64,000 bases of DNA from RGIG5579 sp045541915. Its GTDB lineage: Bacteria; Bacillota; Clostridia; Oscillospirales; SIG627. The DNA is taken from contig JAZQJZ010000026.1 of NCBI GenBank assembly GCA_045541915.1, positions 25,060 to 89,059 of the forward strand. Reading direction: 5' to 3'. The notes below the pieces were generated by a model that ran no database searches, had not been told where the DNA came from, and saw nothing but the letters and a program-made list of their open reading frames with translations. Below, piece after piece: positions 6,966 through 15,449 of the stretch (position 1 is the stretch's first letter; every line of letters starts with the position of its first letter). The position numbers and the translations under genes were made by a program.

Positions 6966-7757
6966 ATGAACGAACAAGAAAAGGATTCCTTGGACGAGAA
7001 TAAAATCCCTTCCTCAAATGAAGTTCCTCCTGTACATATTCGCCGCCATGCCCGTCGCTCTCCGGATTCTTTATTCAAAGAAAATGCCTTTGAAATAAAG
7101 AAATCCGCTGAAGAAGGCAATACAGAGAACAAAAACCAAGAACCTTCCCACACTTCTCCTTTGGAAGAAAAAAAGAAAAAAGCTTCGGAGGAAGAGGTGC
7201 TAACCGGCGCCGGAAATATTTTTGACTGGATCAAATCCTTTTTGTTTTCCCTAACGGTGGTGATCTTCATTTTCACGCTTCTCTTCCGAGGCGTGACTGT
7301 AAGCGGAGATTCTATGCTCCCCACCCTGGAGAACGGTGAATATCTCATTATTTCCGATCTGCTCTATACTCCCAAAACCGGAGATATTGTGGTGGTGCAG
7401 TCCCCCAATTACAAAAACGGAACCGAGCCACTGATCAAGCGTGTCATTGCCACAAGCGGACAAACCATCAAAATCAACTTCTATACCTGGCAGGTTTGGG
7501 TGGATGGAGTAGAGCTTGATGAGGATTACATTCTGTTTGAAGAAGGCTTTACCATGAATGTAGAGGATCTGACCACCGATGCCCAAGGAATTGTGGAACT
7601 GGTGGTGGAGGACAACTGCATTTTCGTTATGGGCGACCATCGAAATGACTCCCTGGACAGCCGTAGCAACGCGGTGGGACAGATTGACGAGAGATACATT
7701 ATGGGTCGTGTTGTGCTTCGTGTGACCCCTGTTTCAAAATTTGGAAAGGTGGACTAA
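6966..7757 (+). CDS. lepB: Signal peptidase I with long N-terminal extension
   Basis: 263 residues. Residues 1-85 are a charged, low-complexity cytoplasmic extension, unusual for Gram-positive type I signal peptidases, which normally start near their membrane anchor. Residues 90-108 form the single transmembrane helix. The extracellular domain carries nucleophile Ser116 in SGDSM, general base Lys158 in LIKRV, and the GDHRNDSLDSR box at 223-233. The enzyme cleaves signal peptides from proteins exported by Sec or Tat. The start is supported by gaaagg 8 bases upstream. The next gene begins three bases after the stop, so lepB-rbgA-rnhB-yraN should be co-transcribed. Confidence 0.95.
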   Translation: MNEQEKDSLDENKIPSSNEVPPVHIRRHARRSPDSLFKENAFEIKKSAEEGNTENKNQEPSHTSPLEEKKKKASEEEVLTGAGNIFDWIKSFLFSLTVVIFIFTLLFRGVTVSGDSMLPTLENGEYLIISDLLYTPKTGDIVVVQSPNYKNGTEPLIKRVIATSGQTIKINFYTWQVWVDGVELDEDYILFEEGFTMNVEDLTTDAQGIVELVVEDNCIFVMGDHRNDSLDSRSNAVGQIDERYIMGRVVLRVTPVSKFGKVD

Positions 7758-7760
7758 ACT

Positions 7761-8624
7761 TTGCCCGGAAATATCATTCAATGGTTCCCGGGACATATGG
7801 CGCTCACGCGCCGCATGATCAAGGAGAATCTGGGAAGCGTGGATCTGGTATTTGAGCTTTTGGATGCCAGAATCCCGTCAAGCTCCCGCAATCCGGAAAT
7901 CCGAAAATTGCTGGGAGACAAAAAATGCATTGTCATTTTAAATAAATCAGACCTTGCCGATCCGAAAAAAACCGCCCTTTGGTGCGACTTTTTTCGTCAG
8001 ACGGAAAATCGAATCCCCATTACCGTGGACTGCAAAACGGGGGCCGGTTTAAAAGAGATTCTTGCCGCCGCAAAGCTTTTATTGAAGGAAAAACTGGAAA
8101 AGGATCGGGCTCGCGGAATGAAGCGACCCATCCGCGCTATGGTGGTAGGGATTCCCAACGTGGGAAAATCCACCTTGATCAACCGTTTTTCCGGTACCAA
8201 AAAAGCACAGGCAGAAAATCGCCCCGGTGTGACCAAAAACAAGCAGTGGGTCAAGGCCTCCTCGGAGTTGGAGCTTTTGGATATGCCAGGTGTTCTTTGG
8301 CCGAAATTTGAAGATGAGAAAACCGGTGAAAATCTTGCGATGACCGGCGCCATCAAGGATACCATCTTGCAAAGCGAGGAGATCGCCTGTCTTCTTTGCG
8401 CCCGCTTAAAGGAAAAATATCCCCAGTTTCTTCAAAGCAGGTACAAGTTAAATGAAAGTGACCTGGAAGAAGAAGCGTATGAAATTTTTCTTGCCATCGG
8501 AAAAAAGCGCGGTTTTCTTCAAGGGGGAGGCGTGGTCAACGAGGAACGCTGCGCCGCCATGCTCCTGGAGGAGTTTCGCAGTGGCACCATTGGCCCAATC
8601 ACATTAGAGGAGCCTGAAGCATAA
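7761..8624 (+). CDS. rbgA: Ribosome biogenesis GTPase RbgA (YlqF)
   Basis: 287 residues, circularly permuted GTPase: G4 NKSD at 61-64 comes before G1 GIPNVGKS at 130-137 and G3 DMPG at 174-177. The N-terminus has the family signature IQWFPGHM. The C-terminal helical domain binds rRNA. RbgA drives late 50S maturation, including L16 incorporation. I chose the TTG start because it gives the conserved N-terminus and sits after a ggaaaggtgg ribosome site within the end of lepB. The stop codon overlaps the rnhB start by one base. Confidence 0.95.
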   Translation: MPGNIIQWFPGHMALTRRMIKENLGSVDLVFELLDARIPSSSRNPEIRKLLGDKKCIVILNKSDLADPKKTALWCDFFRQTENRIPITVDCKTGAGLKEILAAAKLLLKEKLEKDRARGMKRPIRAMVVGIPNVGKSTLINRFSGTKKAQAENRPGVTKNKQWVKASSELELLDMPGVLWPKFEDEKTGENLAMTGAIKDTILQSEEIACLLCARLKEKYPQFLQSRYKLNESDLEEEAYEIFLAIGKKRGFLQGGGVVNEERCAAMLLEEFRSGTIGPITLEEPEA

Positions 8625-9223
8625 TGGATTACACGCTGGAAAAAAGCCTAATTCCGGAAGGAATCCAGATGGTTTGCGGTCTGGACGAAGCCGGACGCGG
8701 CCCTCTTGCCGGGCCGGTATTTGCCGGAGCGGTGATCCTTCCCGAAGGATACATTCCGGAGGGACTGAACGATTCCAAAAAGCTATCCGAAAAAAAACGC
8801 GATCTGCTGTTCGATGAAATTACAAAAAATGCCATTGCCTGGAGCTTTGGCACAGCTTCTCCGGAAGAGATCGACCAAATCAACATTTTAAATGCCAGTA
8901 TGCTTGCCATGCGTCGGGCAGTGGAAAAGCTTACCATTCCACCGGAATTTCTTCTGGTGGACGGAAACATTGCTCGAGGTTTTTCCCAAAAAGCAATTCC
9001 TGTGATCAAGGGAGATGCCAAAAGTCCCAGTATTGCCGCCGCTTCTATCATCGCCAAGGTCCTGCGGGATCGGGAATGCTTGGAAATGGATCGGCTTTAT
9101 CCGGAATATGGCTTTGCCAAGCACAAGGGATACCCCACAAAGGATCATTTTACTGCGGTAGAAAAATACGGTCTCTCCCCCATTCACCGAAAAAGTTTTC
9201 TGAAGAAAAGAGGCCTGGCGTGA
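8624..9223 (+). CDS. rnhB: Ribonuclease HII
   Basis: 199 residues. The acidic catalytic set is visible: Asp21-Glu22 in GLDEAGRGPLAG, Asp113 in LLVDGN, and a later Asp in the KVLRDRECLEMD segment. SKKLSEKKR and AAASIIAKV are also family landmarks. RNase HII cuts the RNA strand of RNA-DNA hybrids and removes single ribonucleotides from DNA. It overlaps rbgA by one base and yraN by four, showing translational coupling. Confidence 0.96.
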   Translation: MDYTLEKSLIPEGIQMVCGLDEAGRGPLAGPVFAGAVILPEGYIPEGLNDSKKLSEKKRDLLFDEITKNAIAWSFGTASPEEIDQINILNASMLAMRRAVEKLTIPPEFLLVDGNIARGFSQKAIPVIKGDAKSPSIAAASIIAKVLRDRECLEMDRLYPEYGFAKHKGYPTKDHFTAVEKYGLSPIHRKSFLKKRGLA

Positions 9224-9600
9224 CAAACAAGGAATTGGGCGCAAAGGGAGAATATCTGGCTCGGTTGTTTTTAGAGCAAAAGGGTTTCATTTTCATTCGA
9301 GCCAATTACACCACCCCGGTGGGAGAAATTGATCTGATCCTACAGGAAAACGATGAAATCGTATTTGTGGAAGTAAAAACCAGAACCATCCACTCTGCCC
9401 TTTCCTACGGACGGGGTGCCGAAAAAATCGACTTTGCCAAGAGACAGCGGATTCAGCGCGCCGCCCGGATCTTTCTGCGGGAGGAGCCTCGCTTGACAGA
9501 CGGACTTTTACCTCGCTTTGATGCGATAGAGCTTTACCTTTCCCAATCGGATTCCAATAAGGTTCACGTGTTACATACGCCCTGCGCTTTCGGATTATGA
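9220..9600 (+). CDS. YraN family protein (UPF0102)
   Basis: 126 residues beginning at a GTG that overlaps the rnhB stop (GTGA). An aagaggcc ribosome site precedes it. It has the restriction-endonuclease-like core of the family: TNKELGAKGEYLARLFL, GEIDLI near residue 32, and VFVEVKTR near residue 49, giving the D...ExK metal-binding set. The family is nearly always next to rnhB. Its biochemical role is poorly defined; a nuclease or resolvase-like activity is presumed from the fold. It ends the lepB-rbgA-rnhB-yraN unit at a bidirectional terminator. Confidence 0.9.
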   Translation: MTNKELGAKGEYLARLFLEQKGFIFIRANYTTPVGEIDLILQENDEIVFVEVKTRTIHSALSYGRGAEKIDFAKRQRIQRAARIFLREEPRLTDGLLPRFDAIELYLSQSDSNKVHVLHTPCAFGL

Positions 9601-9604
9601 AAAA

Positions 9605-9627
9605 AAGCACCCTAACGGGTGCCTTTT
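9605..9627. terminator. Bidirectional terminator
   Basis: Stem gcaccc / gggtgc with a taac loop, flanked by A and T runs, between the convergent yraN and DUF1540 genes. Confidence 0.8.
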
Positions 9628-9628
9628 C

Positions 9629-9817
9629 TCATCGGTTTTTCGGACGGAACGTTCCGCAAATGGTGTCAATTCCGGAGGTTGCATAGCTTGGGCCTACGCT
9701 GATCTGACGTGCTGTGCAATATGCACTCTGATCATTGTAAACACAGTTTTTTACATTGCAACGAATTCCTTTGATGTGCTCCGGTACCGAAGAGGGATCC
9801 AACGTGATGCCTTCCAT
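9629..9817 (-). CDS. DUF1540 domain protein
   Basis: 62 residues. The single domain has the DUF1540 pattern IRCNVKNCVYN...YCTARQISV...DTICGTF, with four cysteines spaced as in a small metal-binding knuckle. There is no signal peptide or membrane segment. Members are short Cys-containing proteins of Clostridia and Bacilli, some encoded near sporulation genes; the function is unknown. The start follows gaaagg. It is a single gene on the minus strand, divergent from the metallophosphoesterase. Confidence 0.85.
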   Translation of the reverse strand: MEGITLDPSSVPEHIKGIRCNVKNCVYNDQSAYCTARQISVGPSYATSGIDTICGTFRPKNR

Positions 9818-9892
9818 ATTCTCTTTTTCCTTTCTTTTTTGTTTTTGATAGTTTTCCTTTTTTTGATGATTTTATACGAAAGGACCTAATGT

Positions 9893-10609
9893 ATGGCTTT
9901 ATTGACCCTTGCAGATCTGCATCTTTCTCTTTCCGGAGAAAAACCCATGGATGTATTTGGCGGCAGTTGGGTAAATTTTGAAAACCGACTGAAGGAATAC
10001 TGGGAATATATGGTTCGGGATGAGGATACTGTGGTCATTCCCGGAGATATTTCCTGGGCCATGACGCCGGATGAGGCCATCCCCGATCTTCAATTTATTC
10101 ACCGGCTTCCGGGAGAAAAAATTCTGATGAAGGGGAACCACGATTATTGGTGGCCCTCCATTGCAAAGTTTAATACACTTTTGGAGGAAAATCACCTCAC
10201 CTCCATCCGTTTTTTGCAAAACGATGCCATTTTCACTCAAGGAAAGATCATCTGCGGCTCCAGAGGGTGGATGTGCGAGGATAAAATGACCGAGCAGGAT
10301 CAAAAGGTCCTTGCCCGGGAAGCACTCCGGTTTCGGATGTCCTTAGAAAAAGGCGCTCAAATTCAAAGAGATTTGAAGGAAGAAGGAGTGGAAGCCGAAA
10401 TCATTTGTTTTTCTCATTTTCCCATGATCACCGCTTCCCAAAGAGAGAATCCCATTTTAGATGTCCTAGAAGAATTCGGTGTTCGCCGGGTTTATTACGG
10501 TCACCTTCACAACTGGGGCACAAAGCCCTTATATGATGAATGGAAGGACATACGTTTGACTCTGGTCTCCTCTGACTATCGGAATTTTACTCCCGTTCGC
10601 ATTGATTAA
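9893..10609 (+). CDS. Calcineurin-like metallophosphoesterase
   Basis: 238 residues, cytoplasmic. The dinuclear-metal motifs occur in order: DLHLS near residue 8 (D-x-H), PGDISWAM near 50 (G-D), KGNHDYWW near 79 (G-N-H-D), SHFP near 175 and GHLHNWG near 203 (G-H-x-H). It is a standalone catalytic domain of the type often seen in Bacillota as a predicted phosphohydrolase; the substrate is not evident. The start has a gaaagga site. A terminator separates it from the spoIIIA operon. Confidence 0.92.
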   Translation: MALLTLADLHLSLSGEKPMDVFGGSWVNFENRLKEYWEYMVRDEDTVVIPGDISWAMTPDEAIPDLQFIHRLPGEKILMKGNHDYWWPSIAKFNTLLEENHLTSIRFLQNDAIFTQGKIICGSRGWMCEDKMTEQDQKVLAREALRFRMSLEKGAQIQRDLKEEGVEAEIICFSHFPMITASQRENPILDVLEEFGVRRVYYGHLHNWGTKPLYDEWKDIRLTLVSSDYRNFTPVRID

Positions 10610-10638
10610 AAAGAAGCTCCCAAAAGGGCTTCTTTTTT
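10608..10638 (+). terminator. Rho-independent terminator
   Basis: Stem aaaagaagc / gcttctttt with a small bulged loop and a T run, overlapping the metallophosphoesterase stop. Confidence 0.75.
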
Positions 10639-10661
10639 TGTTCTATTTTTTTCTTTTTTCT

Positions 10662-10670
10662 CATATGGTA
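10662..10670 (+). promoter_or_regulatory. Candidate sporulation-type -10 element before spoIIIAA
   Basis: CATATGGTA fits the mother-cell -10 pattern (CATAnnnTA; 5 of 8 for sigma-E). The spoIIIA operon is known to be under sigma-E in Bacillus. The -35 region (ttctatt, about 14 bases upstream) is a poor match, so this is tentative. Confidence 0.4.
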
Positions 10671-10693
10671 TAGCAAATGTGAGGTTGAATAGA

Positions 10694-11599
10694 ATGGAAC
10701 TGAAAAAACACCTGGATATGTTTCCGGAGCGGATTCGCCGCATTCTTCATTTGTTTCAGGAATGGGAGGGAGTCAGCGAAATCCGTATGCGAAGAGATCT
10801 GCCTTTGTCGCTGACGCATTTTAAAGGAAATCTTTTTTTGGATGAAAACGGAAAGGAAACGGACCTTTCCGGTGCGGTGCGAGCTGACAAACTGGAAATT
10901 CGAGATTTCGTGGGCGCTTTTTGCAGAGGAAATGTTTATCGCTATTTTGAAACCATAAAAGACGGATTTTTGGTGGACGAAAACGGATTTCGATTGGGAC
11001 TTTGCCCTGAAAAGGATGCGGCATTGTCCTATTTGCCGGAGCAGTTTGAGGGGATCAATCTCAGAATCCCCCGGCTGGTTGACGGTGCGGCAAAAGACCT
11101 TCTTTCCGCCTTTGATGTATCTCCTCTTGCTTCCACACTAATCGTATCTCCCCCCGGTGAGGGTAAAACCACACTTTTGCGCGACCTTGCCATTCATCTT
11201 TCTCAAGGGAAAAAGGATCGCCCTCCCCTACGGGTTTCGGTAATCGATCAGCGCAAAGAAATCCTTCCTCCCGTTTTTCTCCCCAAGGCCGGACTTTGCG
11301 ATGTGCTTTCCGGATATCCAAAGGGAGAGGGGATGGAAATTGCCATTCGTCTGTTTTCTCCTCAGGTGGTTTTATGCGATGAGATTGGGGACAAGGAAGA
11401 TGCTGATGCCATTGTTTCCGCTTGCAACGCCGGCTGTATTCTGTTTGCTTCTGCCCATGCCACAAGCCTTGAAGACGCCAGAGCCCGACCGTTTCTTTTT
11501 TCTCTTTTGGAGAGCGGTGTTTTTTCTTATGTGGCAGAGCTAAAGCGGATTCCGGGGGCTGTTTTTCGAAGCCGGATCCGATTGAGGAGGGCGGTATGA
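10694..11599 (+). CDS. spoIIIAA: Stage III sporulation protein AA (secretion-type ATPase)
   Basis: 301 residues from the ATG. An in-frame GTG 15 bases earlier is less likely because the gtgagg it contains serves as the ribosome site for the ATG. The N-terminal part lies before a P-loop, SPPGEGKTTLLRD near residue 151, followed by Walker B VVLCDEIGD near 226 and SAHATS near 257. This is the cytoplasmic ATPase of the SpoIIIA-SpoIIQ channel joining mother cell and forespore, related to type II/IV secretion ATPases. The first P-loop position is Ser rather than the usual Gly/Ala. It heads the eight-gene operon and overlaps spoIIIAB by four bases. Confidence 0.95.
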   Translation: MELKKHLDMFPERIRRILHLFQEWEGVSEIRMRRDLPLSLTHFKGNLFLDENGKETDLSGAVRADKLEIRDFVGAFCRGNVYRYFETIKDGFLVDENGFRLGLCPEKDAALSYLPEQFEGINLRIPRLVDGAAKDLLSAFDVSPLASTLIVSPPGEGKTTLLRDLAIHLSQGKKDRPPLRVSVIDQRKEILPPVFLPKAGLCDVLSGYPKGEGMEIAIRLFSPQVVLCDEIGDKEDADAIVSACNAGCILFASAHATSLEDARARPFLFSLLESGVFSYVAELKRIPGAVFRSRIRLRRAV

Positions 11600-12096
11600 A
11601 ATACATCGGCCTGCTTTTCATTTCCATCATCCCGATTTTACTTGGTGCACAAAAGAAATACGCGCTTTTAATGGAAGAAAAAGAGAAAGAGGCCCTGATC
11701 CGTTTCTTTGAAGCCGTCCGATTTGAGATTGACTCTTTTTTACGGCCACAAAAGGAAATCTTTCATCGCTACGAAAATGCTATACTGGAAAAACGCGGGT
11801 TTCTTCCTCTTTTGCGACAGGAAGTAGATCAAAATCCATGCGGTGCTCTTTTCCGCGCCACAAAGCAGCTTTTGGAAAAAGAAATCTTTTCGCAAAAAGA
11901 ACAAGAGGCTTTGCTTGCCTTTTCCGAAAACTTCGGGATGCAATCCAAAAACGCTCAAATTTCCGACTGCGACCGATTGCTTTTGGTGCTGCGTTCGGAA
12001 GAAGAAAAAATCAAAGAAAAAAGAAAAACAGATGCCTCCATTGCCTGGACCAGCGGTCTTTGCTTGGGGATCGGTCTGTTTATTCTAATGATGTAA
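11596..12096 (+). CDS. spoIIIAB: Stage III sporulation protein AB
   Basis: 166 residues, the expected size. An N-terminal membrane helix (residues 3-18, ending LLGAQKK) is followed by a helical cytoplasmic domain related to type II secretion F proteins, and a C-terminal membrane helix at about 148-165. It is the predicted F-like platform of the SpoIIIA complex. It overlaps spoIIIAA (ATGA) and is followed 11 bases later by spoIIIAC. Confidence 0.9.
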   Translation: MKYIGLLFISIIPILLGAQKKYALLMEEKEKEALIRFFEAVRFEIDSFLRPQKEIFHRYENAILEKRGFLPLLRQEVDQNPCGALFRATKQLLEKEIFSQKEQEALLAFSENFGMQSKNAQISDCDRLLLVLRSEEEKIKEKRKTDASIAWTSGLCLGIGLFILMM

Positions 12097-12107
12097 AGGA
12101 GAAAGAG

Positions 12108-12302
12108 ATGGACGTATCGTTGCTACTGAAAATTGCCGGGGTTGGGATTCTGGCCGGTTCTCTTTGCCAAGTATTGAAGAATACCGGAAAGGACGAACAG
12201 GCCGGATTTGTTTCCTTGGGTGGAATTGTAATCGTTTTGATTCTTTTAGTGGGTGAAATTTCTTCCTTGATCTCCACTGTAAGAAGCACCTTTGGAATAT
12301 GA
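12108..12302 (+). CDS. spoIIIAC: Stage III sporulation protein AC
   Basis: 64 residues with two hydrophobic helices, as expected for SpoIIIAC. It has a KIAGVGILAGSLCQVLKNTGKDEQAG segment with the short conserved loop between helices. The start is the ATG after aaaggag. Together with SpoIIIAD it forms the small membrane part of the channel base. The stop overlaps the spoIIIAD start by four bases. Confidence 0.92.
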   Translation: MDVSLLLKIAGVGILAGSLCQVLKNTGKDEQAGFVSLGGIVIVLILLVGEISSLISTVRSTFGI

Positions 12303-12685
12303 CAAGCGCCCTTTCTTTTTGTTTTTTCGGCATATTATCGGTGATCGTTTTATCGCTCAACGAAACCCTTTCACCGAAATTCAAGGGATTAATCCTTGCC
12401 GGCAGTGGAACGGTCTTTTTCGTTTTGTTTTTTCGCTTGATCAAGCCAGTTCTGGAAACGGTAAACGCACTGTCTCAAAAAACCGGCGTTCCCGATTTGT
12501 TTCAGCTTGTCTGGAAGGCACTGGGCATTTCCTTTTTGGTTTCCCTTTGCGCCTCCTTTTGCCGGGATTTAGGGGAAGAAGCAGTTGCCGGAAAACTGGA
12601 AATGTGCGGAAAAGGAGCGATTCTTGCCCTTTCAATGCCTGTTTTAAAATCCATTCTGGAATTGATCGGAGATTTTTTGACGTGA
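12299..12685 (+). CDS. spoIIIAD: Stage III sporulation protein AD
   Basis: 128 residues, hydrophobic, with three to four membrane helices and the conserved C-terminal pattern EEAVAGKLEMCGKGAIL near residues 92-108. The family works with SpoIIIAC in the mother-cell membrane. It overlaps its neighbours on both sides (ATGA with spoIIIAC, GTGA with spoIIIAE), so translation is coupled through the whole block. Confidence 0.93.
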   Translation: MTSALSFCFFGILSVIVLSLNETLSPKFKGLILAGSGTVFFVLFFRLIKPVLETVNALSQKTGVPDLFQLVWKALGISFLVSLCASFCRDLGEEAVAGKLEMCGKGAILALSMPVLKSILELIGDFLT

Positions 12686-13794
12686 AACACAAAAGGATTT
12701 TAACCCTCATTTTGATCCCCTGCCTCTTTCTTTTTCTCTCTCCCAGGGTCAGCGCTGTAACGCCCGACGATTTTCGGGAATTTTCCGGTTCCGATCAGAT
12801 CTATGATCTGCTCCCGGAGGGTTTGGATCGGGAAGAGATGAAGGACTTTGTCAGTGAACAGGACAGTTCCCAATCCGTGGCTAAAATTCTGGACACGATA
12901 CTGGAGCTTGTTTCCATTGGCATTCGGGATAGCTTAACACTTTTTTCCGGGCTTTGCCTTTTACTGCTTCTTAGCGCTTTATTTGAAGCGGTGAAGCAAA
13001 ACTTTTCCAGCGGTGTGGAGAGCGCCTTTGATTTTTTCTTTCTTCTTGCTGTATCCCTTTTTTGCTTTTCCTTCTTAGAGAAAACGGTTTTGGTGGCATC
13101 TGACGCTGTTCAAAACGCCTCGTCCTTTATGCTCTCGTGTCTTCCTATCACATCCCTTCTCCTTGCTATGGGAGGATCGGTGGGGGCCGGAGCGGTTCAA
13201 AGCGCTGCCACCGGCTTTGTGGTCTCCGGGGTTTCCACGATTGCCAGCACCTTTCTTTTGCCGACGGTGCGTATTCTTTTTTGTTTTTCCTTTCTGGAAG
13301 GAATGGGAGAGAACTCCTTAGGACGAATCCTTTCCTTCTTCAAAAAAAGCGTCAAGGTGGTATGCATTTTCTTTTTTCTCCTGGTAACCGGTACTCTTTC
13401 CATTCAAAACTCACTGGCATCTGCCACCGATTCTTTGGCAATGCGTTCCGTCCGATTTGCCGCCGCCAACTTCATTCCGGTGGTTGGATCCTTAGTGGGT
13501 GAAAACACAAAAGTGCTTTCAGCCTCTCTTTCGGTAGTTAAGACCGAATGTGGGATTCTTTGTCTTGCCGCACTCCTTTTCATTTTGCTCCGTCCCATTT
13601 TGACCATTGTAATCCAAAAGACCTTTTTCTCCATGGCGGCAGCAATGGGAGAAATACTGGGAGAAAACCGCTGCAAAAAGTTTTTAACTTCCATTTCCCA
13701 AGTGATGGATCTGATTCTGGCACTGCTTTTTGCGCAAGGATGCTATCTGATCTTTGCCATCACGCTGTTTATCAATACAAAAGGAAATTTATAA
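12682..13794 (+). CDS. spoIIIAE: Stage III sporulation protein AE
   Basis: 370 residues starting at the GTG that overlaps the spoIIIAD stop; the open frame upstream is antisense-like noise over spoIIIAD. Residues 1-24 are a signal peptide ending near SPRVSA. Next comes a short extracytoplasmic stretch, then about seven to eight hydrophobic helices. It includes the conserved LPITSLLLAMGGSVGAGAVQ segment near residue 155, with small residues. SpoIIIAE is the large polytopic component of the SpoIIIA channel, needed for forespore sigma-G activity in model organisms. Confidence 0.95.
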   Translation: MKHKRILTLILIPCLFLFLSPRVSAVTPDDFREFSGSDQIYDLLPEGLDREEMKDFVSEQDSSQSVAKILDTILELVSIGIRDSLTLFSGLCLLLLLSALFEAVKQNFSSGVESAFDFFFLLAVSLFCFSFLEKTVLVASDAVQNASSFMLSCLPITSLLLAMGGSVGAGAVQSAATGFVVSGVSTIASTFLLPTVRILFCFSFLEGMGENSLGRILSFFKKSVKVVCIFFFLLVTGTLSIQNSLASATDSLAMRSVRFAAANFIPVVGSLVGENTKVLSASLSVVKTECGILCLAALLFILLRPILTIVIQKTFFSMAAAMGEILGENRCKKFLTSISQVMDLILALLFAQGCYLIFAITLFINTKGNL

Positions 13795-13795
13795 G

Positions 13796-14242
13796 ATGAA
13801 ATTTTGGGCTTATACACTGATTCTATGCTCTGTTGTGACCATGGCCATTCGAATCCTGATTCCCCGGGGTAAAAAATCTCCCCTTTATTCTCCATTGAAA
13901 TTTTTGCTTTCCCTTGTTTTGATCGTAGCGGTGTTTTCTCCTGTTTTTTCTTTTCTAAAAAAGGATTTCACAAGCGAGATCACAATTCCCTGGGATTCAT
14001 TTTTTTCACAGGTGGATACAGATTCGGATCGGATCCTTTTAGAGCGATGCGTACAGCGGATGAATGAGGCAGTAAAGCATAATTTCCCGGAAACGGAGTT
14101 TTCCCTTTCGGTGACAGCAAACGGGGATTATATTCCCACAAGCATTCGGGTGAAATGCGAGGATGAAAAGAAAGCGCAAGAAATTGCTCTGTTTCTGCAG
14201 GCCAATTATGCTCTGATTACTGGATATGAAAGGACGGTGTAA
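13796..14242 (+). CDS. spoIIIAF: Stage III sporulation protein AF
   Basis: 148 residues from the ATG two bases after the spoIIIAE stop; aaagga lies upstream. Two membrane helices (about 3-19 and 34-52) precede a soluble extracytoplasmic domain, residues 60-148, with the small alpha/beta ring-building fold expected for the family. In model systems SpoIIIAF, AG and AH form stacked rings on the mother-cell side. It is spaced two bases from spoIIIAG. Confidence 0.87.
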   Translation: MKFWAYTLILCSVVTMAIRILIPRGKKSPLYSPLKFLLSLVLIVAVFSPVFSFLKKDFTSEITIPWDSFFSQVDTDSDRILLERCVQRMNEAVKHNFPETEFSLSVTANGDYIPTSIRVKCEDEKKAQEIALFLQANYALITGYERTV

Positions 14243-14244
14243 TC

Positions 14245-14739
14245 GTGGAATTGAAAAAAATAAAAATCAGTCAAAAAAATCTTTCTGTTTTGGTCATTTG
14301 TTTTGTGATCGGCATCATTTTTCTCTTTCTTTCTGAATATAGTTCTTTTGAAAGGTCCCGTTCCGATGATTCCGTCTTTGATGAAACTGCCTACACCGCA
14401 TCCTTGGAAACGCGCCTTGCTTCCATTTTAGAACAGGTAAATGGAGTCAGCGATGTGAATGTGATGATCACCTTGGAGGGAGGCATCACCTACCGTTATG
14501 CCAACCAAACAGCCAAGAGTCTTTCCGGGGACAATTCCAGCGTAGAGACATTGCTCCAGATGCAGGAAGATTCCGGCGGAGCTTTGTCCCCCATTCTGAC
14601 AGAAACCATCTTGCCGAGGGTGAAGGGGGTGAGCGTGGTTTGCAAAGGAGCGGCAGATGTGAACATTCAAAAGAAGATCATCGGTTTGGTATCCAGCGCA
14701 CTCAATCTCAATGAGAATCAAATTTTTGTAACGGAGTAA
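14245..14739 (+). CDS. spoIIIAG: Stage III sporulation protein AG
   Basis: 164 residues starting at GTG. One membrane helix (residues 14-31) is followed by an extracytoplasmic ring-building domain with the family landmarks LASILEQVNGVSDVNVMITLEGG near residue 53 and PRVKGVSVVCKGAADVNI near residue 128. SpoIIIAG forms the large oligomeric ring of the mother-cell/forespore channel. The start is two bases after spoIIIAF, in an uninterrupted operon. Confidence 0.95.
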   Translation: MELKKIKISQKNLSVLVICFVIGIIFLFLSEYSSFERSRSDDSVFDETAYTASLETRLASILEQVNGVSDVNVMITLEGGITYRYANQTAKSLSGDNSSVETLLQMQEDSGGALSPILTETILPRVKGVSVVCKGAADVNIQKKIIGLVSSALNLNENQIFVTE

Positions 14740-14749
14740 GGAGAATCCC

Positions 14750-15409
14750 ATGAAAAAACTGAAAAAAATCCAACTGACTGAACCGGCAACCGAATTGGCA
14801 TCGGAGGAAATGGCTTTGACTGAAATTCCCGAAGAGGGAGACGAGAGTGCATTTCCCGATGTTACCAAATGGTTTGAAAAAATCAAGGAAAAGGTAAAAC
14901 CCTTTCCCTGGAAGGGTATCAATGCAAAAAATGCCATCATCGCAGGATGCCTTGTGATCATTGCGGTGGCCGGGTACTTAAACATTCGCTATTCAAACAC
15001 CGAGCCGACAGTGGATACTCCCCCGACAGACAGCGTTCAGGAAACGGTGGAGACAGAAAACTTTTTTGCCAGTGCCGTGATCGACAGAGAACGAGCAAGA
15101 GGAGAAGCTCTGGAGGTTTTGGTGGGAATTACCGAGGATGAAAGTGCCAGTGAAACTGCAAAAACCAATGCCTTTACGCAAATGGAACGCATTGCCAACG
15201 AAACCAGCTGGGAAATTGACATTGAAAACTTGGTGAAGGCAAAGGGGTTTGAAGAATGTGTTGCCATCATCAACGAAGATACCGCCAATATTGTGGTGCA
15301 ATCCGAGGGACTGAGTGCCGGTGAAATTGCACAGATCAAGGAGATCGTTTACCTGGAATCCTCCATTCAACCCAAGGACATCAAAATTATCGAAAAAGCC
15401 CAGCAATAA
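14750..15409 (+). CDS. spoIIIAH: Stage III sporulation protein AH
   Basis: 219 residues. A cytoplasmic N-terminus of about 60 residues, longer than in Bacillus, leads to one membrane helix (residues 66-82). A Thr/Pro/Glu linker follows, then the conserved domain (FFASAVIDRERARGEALEVL near residue 103, KGFEECVAII near 164, VQSEGLSAGEIAQIKEIV near 184). SpoIIIAH binds SpoIIQ across the intermembrane space; a SpoIIQ-like fragment lies at the left edge of the window. It is the last gene of the operon, ended by a strong terminator. Confidence 0.96.
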   Translation: MKKLKKIQLTEPATELASEEMALTEIPEEGDESAFPDVTKWFEKIKEKVKPFPWKGINAKNAIIAGCLVIIAVAGYLNIRYSNTEPTVDTPPTDSVQETVETENFFASAVIDRERARGEALEVLVGITEDESASETAKTNAFTQMERIANETSWEIDIENLVKAKGFEECVAIINEDTANIVVQSEGLSAGEIAQIKEIVYLESSIQPKDIKIIEKAQQ

Positions 15410-15415
15410 CCCCAA

Positions 15416-15449
15416 AAAAAGACTTGCAGAACAAACTGCAAGTCTTTTT
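15416..15449. terminator. Bidirectional terminator
   Basis: Stem gacttgcag / ctgcaagtc (9 bp, 6-base loop) with A and T runs, ending both spoIIIA and the convergent CAP gene. Confidence 0.92.
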
